Assembly (NCBI GenBank): GCA_977006965.1
Contig: OZ345373.1
Span: 1,054,001-1,118,000, forward strand
Origin: Phymatolithon calcareum
Lineage: Eukaryota; Rhodophyta; Florideophyceae; Hapalidiales
Length of the DNA: 64,000 nt
Reading direction: 5' to 3'
This document shows positions 9,331 to 19,408 of this stretch, one piece after another. The notes beneath the pieces were generated by a model. That model was not told the DNA's origin. It was given only the letters and a program-made list of their open reading frames with translations, and did not search any database. A program made the position numbers and the translations under genes. The number at the start of each line of letters is the position of its first letter. Positions within the stretch are counted from its first letter, which is position 1.

Positions 9331-11948
9331 CCCGTGGCGACATCGGCGAGGCATTTAAGAGTTTTTTCATATTTCACCACTACCTCCCTTTTATTAGACA
9401 GCAGACATGTTTTTTGGGAGTAATACAGGCAACAAGATACATTCAGCTTAAATAGCATTTCAATTGTGTCTTCTTTCCGGTTCAAAGGTTAGAAAATAAT
9501 CTAGTCTTCGCAGCTGTCGACGTATCTGCAAACGCTTAGGCCCCTTGGAGTCTGATGGATGTCTTATTCGTGCACCAGTTTCAGGTGCGCCATGAGAAAG
9601 CTCCCAGGGACAGAAAACGTATCCGCAAACCCCGTGCTTGTCGAAGGGGAGCTTAGTGAAACGCCGGGGAAATTGAAATTGTGAGGTGCTTTGATAGTGG
9701 GTCCACGGCAATATCACGCACCAGTCACACTGCATGTGGCTCCAATTTTTGTGCATGCTTGGCGCTCGGGAAGCGGGAAAAGGACGAGCGCTGGACTTAA
9801 GACATGCAGGTAATCAAAACGAAAACTGGCATAGTCCTACATTTTCCTTGAGCATAGCCTATCACTCTTGATGGGCTTTCCCTTCTGTGACATTGGACTG
9901 TGGGAATCGGGCTTCCATTCCGAAGAAGCCGATGGTTCGGTGACTAAAGTAGCTGGAATACTACTATCCAAATAAGGGTTCAGTTGCATTGTGGCTTGCA
10001 CTACTCCAATGTAAAAGGGGAACATACAAATGAGTGGTAGTCCCGGAGCGATATGTGAATAGTTCCCATGTGCATACATATAACTGAGCAGCGCTTGGAA
10101 GGTCGTTCATTTTCAGGAGAAGGAGCTAGTTGAGCATGTGCATGCGAACAGAGCTTCATTTTATCGAACACCACTGTGGTATCGCCTCTTTGACAAAGGT
10201 TTTGCATTAGCTCAATCACTATGACCAACACAACTCAACGAATTTTACGCATTTCCTTCATGAACAAGTTCAGTTGCCTTCTGCAAACGTCGATGAGATC
10301 CTAGAACACGTTGTGAGTTTTCCATCCTGGAAATTTGCGCGGCTTTTTACATGTCTTGCGAACCTGGGCTCATTCAGGAGAACTCCTCTGCGAAAACAAA
10401 CTACACATTCTCGGAGGCCTCCTCCTCGCTCACCTGCAACATGTGGTGTTCGGATTGCAGGTTCTTCCTCTTGGAGGTCGTCCAGTAGCACGGGTAATTC
10501 CAGAACAGAAATGACAGCATCAATGGGAATGTGAACATCTCGAAAATTATTGATTTCGAAACGGTGTTAGTCCTTCGGGAAGACCTCGACTTGCCTGAGG
10601 GGATTGTCTGTCGACTGGTAGAATGAAAGATCTAAATAATAATATTTTACAGAAATGTCAAACCGATCGACGCCAACGTTTCAGTGGCAATCTGGATTCG
10701 GCATGCCACGACACAGGACTCATGGTCTTGACAGCTCTGTTTGAACAGTACTTTAGTGGCTAGTGGACAACATCTTCCTTCGATCGCAACATGGCGAGCT
10801 GACGACCGTTGTACTAAGCGCCACTGCCTTGATGTAGTGTCAAAAAGAAGGTTTGAATGGGACTAGTCTCATGTGATGAACGGGCCAACTGAAGATATTG
10901 GCATTGATGAAAGTTACATTTCAAGTGTCGTCTCATCATCTCTGAAGAATATGACTCCGCTCGTTCTGAGAGCGACATGACATATTGCATCCAGTGTGTA
11001 ACCATTACAAGGAAACCAACGACCTGTGAACTTTGAAGGAAGACATAGGGCACGCACTTGCAAAGCGTTGTGTGTTCATTTCGGCTTACTGGCAATCTTG
11101 AAACCAGCGGCAAAGTACTTGCCATGCAAACAGGCCGGCGAGCATTCGGCTTCATGTAAGACACGGAGTGGAACGAAATGCAAACCATCCAAGAACCCTA
11201 ACGAAATGGAACAAACGCACCTGTGCTTTGTTCCAAGCACTCATACTTTACAATATGGAAGTACACAAAATGTTTACTTCAACGCCAAGTATTTTCCATT
11301 AGGCAGAAGGATCGCCGCAGAAAACACAGCGACGTGGAAGCTTGGCATCGAGAGGACGACGACGCGTAGCAACTAAAAGCCAGTATATTGGCATCACTTC
11401 GCGCAAAGAGCATGATTGGGTCTGTGCACAGAGACCCATATCTGCGGAGTAGCGCAATGCTTTCTTGTCGCGATAGGAATCGAATATCTGTTGTAAGTGT
11501 TTCCCATTGTCAGCATTAGAAGGGATTGGTACCCATAAGTGATTCAATACACAGATATCTATAGTTTTAACAGACGATGAGTAAGGCATAGTACCAAGTC
11601 GAATTCAAGTTCCTCACTACCCACATATTCACGACAAATAGTTCCTCGGGTGTTCCTGCAATACACGCCAATGCCAGGGACGCCCACTGAGAAAATGCCC
11701 AAGCAAACGCCCAATACCCAAAATAAAACGAAACGCCTCCTTACGCCGACAGCAATTATCGTCTGATTTCACAGACGGGAAAAAAGAGTGATAACGAGAA
11801 AAAGAGCACTGACATGCCTTCCAGGATGCGCTTCACGAAACGAGCCACACTGCCGATATATCGTACAAACATCGCAACGACTGAAGCACACAGAGCACCT
11901 TCCCCCAACAAAGTAATAGAATGAACAGTAGCATGCGAACAATGCACA
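9331..11948. other. Long intergenic stretch without a recognised gene
   Basis: About 2.6 kb with mixed composition. The longest frames are near 120 codons and match nothing I know. A minus-strand frame at 9460-9756 has a Cys/His-containing segment (WSHMQCDWC) slightly resembling one at 44801-45211 (AHMWYCRAC). This may be decayed transposon protein, but it is too weak to name. Confidence 0.35.
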
Positions 11949-13382
11949 TCAGCTCCGGGCTGGTCCATGCCCCGGTGTCTCCTCATCGGCATGTCCATAG
12001 GTGTATGCAACTTCCACGAAATCATCATCATCATCCAACACTTCGTAGCTACGCACAGACCCCGCTTGATCATCATGGTTATGTTCCACATATCCATACT
12101 CTTCCGGCATGTCAGGGAATGGTGGAGGCAAATCAAAACCAGGTAATTCCACACTAGGAATATTGTTATCTGGCATTGCGGCACTGTCCATATCGGTTTC
12201 GACAACCGGTGGGTCACCCGGCAAATCAAAACCAGGCAATTCGACACCACGTATATCGGCACCCGGGATTTCGGCAGTACCCATATCGGTCTCGACACCA
12301 GTCTGGACGATGATATAATCCTCGGAAATATCTGCCTCCAACGCAGGGTCGCTTGCCTTCAGCAACGTGGTGGGTGCATCCGGCGGTGCAATGAGGGTAA
12401 GATCACCTTCGTCGTTGAGGTCCAAATCGCCCAGCAACTGTAAGGTTTCCTCGTTATTAACGTTGGAACCATAATGTTGCAAGAAGGTGTTGACAGAAAA
12501 AACACGTTCATACTTTGTTGCCGTGGTATCAAACGTCCTTGCCAGTTGCATATGAGTCGCCTGTATTTGCTTCACGTCCGTCTTGAACGCTTCACGAGCC
12601 TTCTCTTTCTTAAAATGTCTCACCAGGAACTGTGACCGTTTTGTACGACTCTCAATGCATTGCATAAGAAGAGCGACGAGTTGGACGCCCTGCGGTTCAT
12701 TCAACATCTGCTCTATCATTTGCTTCTCAATCTTCTCCTTGATACGTTCTCCTTTGCGAGCGAGATGGGTTTTGAAAAACGCCGGAAGGAATTTTTCCAT
12801 CGCACCGTAATAATCCAGGATATTTGCACCAAACTGGTCCAATGCATACCGCAAGGCATTAATCTTCGCCGTGGTCTCCCCGAGAGACACATCACGCGTC
12901 TTTCGAGCCGCTGATAAAAGTTCAAGAATCTGATTCTTGGCCGAGAGACGTCCGGCAGGCGTGAGCATTTCCGGAAGTTTCGCCCTCTTCTTTCGCACGC
13001 AATTATCAACCACGGGGTAGAGAAAACGCTGTTCAGCGTATAATGTTGCTTCAACAAAACGCTCGAGCGAACCGAGCCACGCGTACACGCGGGAAAGATC
13101 TGCCTCCGGTACATCGAGGGTCATTTTCCCGATCGCATTCGCCATTACAAATGCATCGTAGAGCTGGCGACGCACAGCGTTGTGGGGCAAGGCGACGACG
13201 TCAACATGCCAGCGTTCGCCATAGCGGGCGCCAAAGAAACCAACGGCTGGCATTCGCTGCGATGCCTGCATGACGACCTTCGCACGCTCCATTTGCTCCG
13301 CTGGCGTGAATTCCGCGGTGAGCGCATCGGCACAATGCAGTTTTACCGGCCCTGGCGTATCCGGGGGCGTTGCGGAGGCCAT
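11949..13382 (-). CDS. Hypothetical 477-aa helical protein with acidic repeat tail
   Basis: The frame opens at 13490 with a TTG, and the first ATG (MASATPPDTPGP) is at 13382, giving 477 aa. Residues about 30-330 look all-helical. They contain LYAEQRFLYPVVDNC and DYYGAMEKFLPAFFKTHLAR, a layout faintly like hemerythrin-type four-helix bundles. The usual iron-binding His pattern is absent, so I do not assign that function. From about residue 370 the protein is acidic and contains two copies, about 30 residues apart, of a VETDM...VELPGFDLP unit. It then ends in an Asp-rich stretch (DDDDDFVEVAY). No signal peptide or membrane segment is seen. Length and codon consistency make it a real gene, but its role is unknown. 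Confidence 0.7.
   Translation of the reverse strand: MASATPPDTPGPVKLHCADALTAEFTPAEQMERAKVVMQASQRMPAVGFFGARYGERWHVDVVALPHNAVRRQLYDAFVMANAIGKMTLDVPEADLSRVYAWLGSLERFVEATLYAEQRFLYPVVDNCVRKKRAKLPEMLTPAGRLSAKNQILELLSAARKTRDVSLGETTAKINALRYALDQFGANILDYYGAMEKFLPAFFKTHLARKGERIKEKIEKQMIEQMLNEPQGVQLVALLMQCIESRTKRSQFLVRHFKKEKAREAFKTDVKQIQATHMQLARTFDTTATKYERVFSVNTFLQHYGSNVNNEETLQLLGDLDLNDEGDLTLIAPPDAPTTLLKASDPALEADISEDYIIVQTGVETDMGTAEIPGADIRGVELPGFDLPGDPPVVETDMDSAAMPDNNIPSVELPGFDLPPPFPDMPEEYGYVEHNHDDQAGSVRSYEVLDDDDDFVEVAYTYGHADEETPGHGPARS
12108..12300 (-). repeat. In-gene tandem repeat encoding VETDM...VELPGFDLP
   Basis: Two diverged copies of a unit of roughly 95 bases lie within the coding sequence. The shared parts, seen on the plus strand, are GGCAAATCAAAACCAGG and CCATATCGGT. 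They encode matching peptide units in the acidic tail of the hypothetical protein. Confidence 0.75.
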
Positions 13383-14184
13383 AGCGGCGGATATTGGAGC
13401 AGCAGTGAGGACCTGCCCGGCGATGCAATGCACAGGGAGGGAGGGAGGTTGTTGCCGAGGGCGGCGGAGGCTTGACGATGAGGAAAGCAATAGGTCTTCT
13501 TCCTTGTGCGCGTGACGTCTGACGGTTACGACTTATCCAGAAAACGGCCGTTCGATTCGAATTTGCATATCAAATCATCCTCCAATGAATGCACTACACT
13601 TGGAGTTGAATTTTCGGTCGTTGCTGTACAGTCAGATTAAACTGAAATTTAATTATGTTCTATTTATAAATAAAAATAAAGAAATAATCAACCGTGCAGC
13701 GCCTAAATTCCAATAAGCAAGTATCATACGTTCAATCTCATGAAGGAGATTTCCTTCGATTTAGGGCCGTTCTCTAAGAAATTTTGGTTATCACAAAACC
13801 GGGTATAATTTACCGGTACTGAAAAAACGTCTCCAAATTCCTGTTTCCAAAACCATACCCTCTCATACTGTGCACACGTCGAAAGGTGGCTTCCAACGCC
13901 CGAAAAGGACAATTTTCAATCATTTTAACAAAACAATCTACAGAATATATTCAAAAAAGTAGAAAGTCCAATTCGGTCCAGATTTGTCCAATAATGGATG
14001 TGTAGTACGAGAGGGTTAAACGAAAATCGCCATTACTTTTGAAACAACAATGTTTAACAATTATTCTGTTTTCACTTCTGGACCATTCACAGTGAACTCG
14101 GTTAACGAGCCCATTTTGAACTTCATTGTGTTAAACGCGCTGATTTCGATGTGCCAAAAAGACCCCTTTTTAGCAACTGATTAG
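13383..14184. other. Intergenic, AT-rich
   Basis: No gene recognised. It contains the presumed promoter of the minus-strand hypothetical protein near 13400-13550, then AT-rich sequence with only short frames. Confidence 0.4.
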
Positions 14185-14238
14185 TTTTCTATATAAAAGC
14201 CCTCAGTAGCACTCCTATGACTGTACGAGAGCAACTTT

Positions 14239-14913
14239 AAAGCTGCACAAAGCGCTCCTTCCGACGGTAATCCCGCCGGAAATGGCGGACGCGATCGTGA
14301 ACGCGCACTCCAGGGACTTGGCGAATCGAGAACTTGCCACACTTGAAATGCCAGACCCAAGCCCGCCGTTGCAAGATTTCGAGAAAATCTTGCGAATTTA
14401 AGCGGATTTGATACAGGCCGGCTATCATACCGGTCCGGCCCGTTCACCTGTGCGTCACAGATAGGAACCAAGAGCTCAGTCAGGAATTTTTCCCCGCTAC
14501 AGTGCAGGGTTTTTTTTGAACTTGCAAGAGCTGTGATCCGGCCTCCCCATGGGAGAAGACTATCACCTTCTGGTAGTATGGTAGTACATGGATTCCGCCC
14601 TGAGTGGTGTGCCGCAACGCTCAAGGAAGCTGGGAGAGAAGACAGAAGAAGATGAAAGAAGGCAGCGAGATGACTAGCTACCGTGAGCGTCCTAAATGGT
14701 TTCCAACCCGGGGCATCCCTTTGAAGGACGGCGACTGAAGATTGGCTATGTAGCGATATAGATGTTAAGCTTCCCCAAGGTCTGCACATTGTGCAGCTTG
14801 GGCAGCTGTTGTGACATCAAGTACCACTCGTATCTGTTAAGTCTACTGGAGCCGTAAGGATGTGGAGTTGTTTACCAGCTCTGATAAATCCCGCAATAAA
14901 AGAAAGAAAGAAA
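14239..14913 (+). mobile_element. Retroposon copy A with (AAAG)n tail and 12-bp target duplication
   Basis: The element ends in CCCGCAATAAAAGAAAGAAAG and is flanked by exact copies of GAGAGCAACTTT at 14227-14238 and 14914-14925, the mark of target-primed reverse transcription. Its last 423 bases match copy B at 56788-57209 almost perfectly. It carries only short frames, one starting MADAIVNAHSRDLANRELAT. It is probably the 3' part of a LINE or a non-autonomous relative. Confidence 0.8.
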
Positions 14914-16472
14914 GAGAGCAACTTTTCGGTACTGAGTACATACGAGAATGAACATGTCTTGTTCGCCTGGCCCCTTATGCAGGGACTCGTCGTTTTCCAT
15001 AATATCAATTATGGTGACGCTGTTGAGTAGTAGGGAGTCTAGTGCATTTTCCGTTGTTAACAATTCTCCAGAGTCCAGTTCATACTTTGTTAGCTTCTTG
15101 CGTACGGTCTCGAGGTGATGCCTGACTGCCGCCCCGAATGTATCCGGTATTAGCGTCGTGGGAACTCAAGGGAACCTGTCGCTTGTGTATTTTATTGCCA
15201 GCTGTCGATGTCGCACCTGGGCAAATCTGAGGATGGCCGAGATATCGTCTGGTTTGTCGTACGGTATATTTTCTCGTTCTTCTTGCTTCGGGCCGTATGT
15301 CTTCTTTTGCAAACGGTATTCGTCGGAGTTGACCTGAGGATTTCCCTTCCAGTAGATGTTTGAAGGGGACAACAAACTGTTCTTTTTGCACCATCACGGC
15401 AATATCCCGACTTACCCACTGTAACTCTTTGAAGTTACGCTCTCCTCTTGGTTTGAACAAAATAGCCAACTTCCTTGCCTTTCCTCGTTGCAGAATCCTG
15501 AACGCTAATATTTCTCTCATGTTTACTGGTGGTTGAATCCTGCACAGCAGCCGGAGCCACTCAATCCTTCCACTTGCAATACCACCGAAAACATGGAGGA
15601 AGAAGTTAATAGCTTCTTGTACTTCTGAGGTCCACGGTGTGACGTGGATAGCGTATTCCCACCTTGGTTGGATCAATGACTTGAAGATGCGTATGGCTTT
15701 TAGGATGTTTATGCCCCGAGTGAATACCCCAAGTGACTTCAGTTGGTGTACTGCTGTTTTGGCGCTCTTTATGCGCCTGACTGTGTTCGAGTCCGTAATT
15801 CCGGTTGGTCCAAGAGACATCTCTGGAGTATGAAACTTCGGGTATTTGCAAAAGGGTCTGATGCGCTAGCCGGAATGTGTGGTTTTTTGTCTCGGCGGAT
15901 TCCAGTACCTCGCTCTTGCCTTTTTTGGTGCTTCAAGTCATCCGTGTCTCTTTGGCCCATCTCGTCGAAATATCGAGCAGGTGATGTAGCGCGCGCAGGG
16001 TTTTCGCCAACAGGATCATGTTGTCTGCAAACAGAACGGCAGACACGTCTGCTATCTCGCACGGAACAGCGCTTGCGCGCTCCGCAAACTCGTCCATACA
16101 TATATGTAGACTTCGGCTGAGCGGTGACCTGTGCGGGACGCCTCTGTCAACTATGAAGCAGTTCTTGTTACTTTCTCTGACTGTGAGGATCCAAGAGAGG
16201 ATCCAAGAGAGCAGTGCAACCTCCAGCAATACACCCACGTGCACTCACTTCTATCACCACACGTCGCTGATGGCCTGAGGTAGGACCAATTGCACCCGTT
16301 CCTGGAGTAGTTTCCTAGGTACAGTGTCAAATGCGGCTTTGAGGGCGAGGACTGCGATACACCTATGCCCGTTCCGCTACAGCTCCGTTGCTCGAAGTAT
16401 GGCTGTTTCCGTACTCTTATCTGAAATCCGAATTGATATTCATGGTTTGAGTAATTTCTTCTAAGTTAGGTA

Positions 16473-16890
16473 TTGAGAGCTGCTCTAAAAACTTCCTTGT
16501 CTCACTCTGGAGCGATAGTGGCGTGTCGTTTCCAGGATCTTCTGTATTCCCTTTCTTATGGATTGCCGCGAGCACTTACTTTCGCCACGAGCTTTTGCTA
16601 TTCAGCAAGACCATCATTGAGTGCATGGAAAACGAATAAGGACTGCTCTGAAATCAAGACACGAGAAGTTAAGTAGATGCCCCTCAGGACACAAAGCCTA
16701 ACAGCGGGAACACAAGCGGAGAACCCACAAGAACACCACATAGAAGGTAGGACGATCTAGGTTCCAAACTTTCCCCACCGCCTATAGCAGGTGGTAGGTT
16801 TCAACGGCCTACACACTGGAAGGTAGCAACTGAGAAAGCCTTGCCCGTATATTCGTAAGACTGTGAGGCTTTTAAATAAACTTCAATTAA
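16473..16890 (+). mobile_element. LINE 3'-end fragment, plus strand
   Basis: The sequence encodes a remnant of the LINE C-terminal end (TIIECMENE then a stop), followed by an untranslated tail with GCCTTGCCCGTATATTCG and CTTTTAAATAAACTTCAATT and a short A-run near 16885. The same tail ends the LINE copies near 55.3 kb and 44.0 kb. It interrupts the minus-strand LINE. The left boundary is approximate. Confidence 0.65.
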
Positions 16891-17760
16891 AAAAACTTTC
16901 GCCACATCAGCAGAATGTCGCCGACTCTGCCACATTATGATCTCTGAGTTGAGGTTCAAGTTCGTTTTGAGCATCTCTGCATTCACTTCGTCGAGACCGG
17001 CCGTTTTCTGGACAGGTGCGTTTGCTAGGGCGTCCCTGATGTCTTCCTTCGTATACCGCGGGCAAGCGAAAAATGGTATTTCTTCACTCCACGTGTCAAT
17101 GTCGGTGCAAGTCCTGGAGAAATGTACCGTGAATAGCATGTAGTCCGGTTGTCTCCCGGCTGCCTTGTTGCGCACCGTCCTCCGCGACCTCATACGTTTC
17201 ATTTTAGCCAATTGAGAGATTGCCGCTGTCGAATCTTTTCGCGGAAGTTCAGAGATGAACTCTTGATATAATGACCGTTTCTGCTTATTCACAAGCCTTC
17301 GAAGGCTATCCATTTCGTCTCTTGTATTTCTCATAATATGATTATTTTTCCCACTTCTCGGGTTTGTCAAAAAAGCCTACTTTTTCACAGCGGAGGGTCT
17401 TAAATTTAGTTCTATAAAACTTGTAGAACTGTTTCTTTCTTTCTTTAATGCGGAAAGATAGCTCACGCAAAAAGGAAGCGTCTGGTGCTGTTTGAAATCA
17501 GTTTCTCATTGTTCAGAAACATGAGTGGACGTCTAGGGGTTTCTCACGGCATAATTCCTCGCATCATTCGCCAGTCGAAGAGCCTGAGTCTGGTGATATC
17601 TAGATGGGCGATATCTGTATGGACCGCCTTCCAGAATCGCCGACTCGTACGTCCAATTCGCCAATTTCCGCCATGTAACCAAGTTTGGTTCTGTTTGAGA
17701 CCGGTGCCCCAAATCGCTCGTATGTTATTACGCCGCCGCCACGAGACGATAAGTGTTTCC

Positions 17761-18527
17761 TGACTCCTAGATTTACCGCGCCGAATCCGGCGATGTGCGG
17801 CGTGTCATCCTCCTCGCGGAGTCACGTGTCTGACAGGAACTATTTATTTAATAAGTCCTAGCACACTAAGCTTAGTGCCTGTAGACATCTATGTCCTCTC
17901 TTGCAAGTAATCATGACTCCGCTTCGTCCCTTCTCATGCACCATTGCATATCAGGGCGAATGATTTTAATATATTTGTTTCGGCACCACCTATCATTCTC
18001 TTTTACTCTTGACTCTGTCTCCTCGAGGATTGAGGAACATGATCATTAATCTGGTAGAGTGGCGAGATTCGTGGTTCCAAAAGGCTGATGTGCAGAGTTC
18101 AGCACAGGCAAACTGCAGAGCTGAAATGCTTCATATGTCTGGAAAATCGAATATGAACGCCAGGGTCCAGACAGCAATCTTAAAAACTGCAACTGCGGCA
18201 CACAGTCTGGCAAAATGTTACTGCAATCCTTGAAAAAAAACTAGGAAAAGAACGTCGTCAGCAAATGTCTGCAGAAGAGATCGCATTAGTGCTTAGCTTG
18301 CCCAGCTACATCGACAACATTCCAGTATTGGAATATTGGGGCCAAGGTGCATCGCATGAAATGTACAATTCCACTACAGTAACCAATCCGATTTTTGGTT
18401 CTTCGTTGAGTCATTCTCCCGAGGTCGAGTGCAACCAGAGCGGGCGTATCTGGAAATTATGTGCAAAAATGAGCCGAGGTTCCCGCTCCCAATTTCCATT
18501 GTGGAGGTGCGGTGTCAAGGTAATTTA
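17761..18527. other. No recognised gene
   Basis: Probably decayed 5' LINE sequence running into anonymous DNA. No domain is seen in any frame. Confidence 0.35.
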
Positions 18528-18561
18528 CTGCGTCATAGACAGTACACTGTCTATGACGCAG
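18528..18561. repeat. Perfect 16-bp-arm hairpin
   Basis: CTGCGTCATAGACAGT at 18528-18543 is followed after two bases by its exact reverse complement at 18546-18561. Confidence 0.9.
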
Positions 18562-19268
18562 CTTCTTCCCCACACCGGCAGGGCAACAACTAAACAATAC
18601 AACGAAAAATTCAATCCGCATGATGCGATGCGCATTTACTTGCCACGTTTTCGAATGGTGCACGCTTGCGCCTGCACTTTACCGTCCTCGTAACACCGAG
18701 CAACGGCACACGGCGCGTTCAAGAAGTGCATCAAACGCCAGGGCTCTGGAGGGGCCCACTCGAGCGTGAGGGAGGAGAGAGGACGGCGCTGGGGCGGAAA
18801 TGGCCCGCACTTTCGGTGGCAAGTGAGACATCACGAGAGAGCTAACGCGCACACTCGGGCACGGCATCCCGCTTTCTGGGACTGGCCATGTCCGCTGAAC
18901 GCAGCAAGTGATGGAGTTCTTGCTCGCTTACGAAGTCCGTAGAGATATGTCCCATTCAGCATGTTGCGATTTTCCACGCCTCCCCGCCAACGGAAGAGTG
19001 TATTTCGACAGGTTCTTCCGGTGTACCAATCGTGGGCGAACGGGGGAGTTGACAAAGCGGCCACATCGGCCCCGTTGTCGGCAGCAACCTTACTGCCAAG
19101 ATTCGAGATTCGCTGCGTAGGCCGCGAAGGGGTAATGCCTCGGCAGCAGAAGCTTCTTTCGACAGCTGGGCAGGAACGATACGATTCGAATATAGAAATT
19201 GCTAGCCCGTTCTGCGCTACTCCTCGATCTTGTCAAAAAAGCAATTTTCTCTTCGCTCTCAAGCGGCC
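18562..19268. other. No recognised gene
   Basis: GC-richer anonymous DNA with short frames on both strands and no recognisable domain. Confidence 0.35.
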
Positions 19269-19408
19269 CACGTTGGCACTCCACTTTTTTTTAAAAAAAA
19301 GTAGAGTGACGATACTCCCATAAGAAGCTGTCGAGCTTCGTTGGCGCTGCTACACTTTTTAAAAAAAGTGTAGCGCCAACGAAGCTCGACAGCTTATGAG
19401 TATTGTTA
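19269..19408. mobile_element. Fold-back element with two related hairpins
   Basis: The main hairpin pairs 19325-19348 with 19372-19395 (24 bp perfect), and the intervening TACACTTTTTAAAAAAAGTGTA folds on itself, leaving a 2-base bulge. A second, weaker hairpin precedes it (CACTCCACTTTTTTTT against AAAAAAAAGTAGAGTG). The two share GGC(A/G)CT...CACTTTTT, which suggests duplication of one unit. This is MITE-like; no target duplication was identified. Confidence 0.7.

Larger units (their letters stand above)
14185..17760 (-). mobile_element. Degraded non-LTR retrotransposon (LINE) with two later insertions
   Basis: Fragments in consistent order on the minus strand include an endonuclease-like end around 17500-17760, a Lys-rich linker, and the N-terminal part of reverse transcriptase at 16801-17370 with TKEDIRDALANAPVQKTAGLDEVN. 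A palm fragment at 15933-16244 has AVLFADNMILLAK, where the FADD box has become FADN. The C-terminal part at 15080-15820 has RWEYAIHVTPW, LRLLCRIQPP and VRHRQLAIKYTSDRFP. The apparent 3' end near 14185-14200 reads GGGCTTTTATATAGAAA on the minus strand, like the tails of other LINE copies here. Stops and frameshifts are frequent, so it is dead. A plus-strand LINE tail at about 16473-16890 and a retroposon at 14239-14913 are inserted in it. Confidence 0.75.

Noticed and set aside
13400-14180. Hemerythrin function for the 477-aa protein or upstream exons for it
   Set aside because: The metal-binding histidines are absent and no splice-linked upstream exon could be found.
17428-17450. Second (AAAG)n retroposon tail on the minus strand
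   Set aside because: In the minus frame it reads as Lys/Glu/Arg codons (FRIKERKKQFYKFYRTKFK) of the LINE linker before the reverse transcriptase, so it is coding sequence and not a tail.
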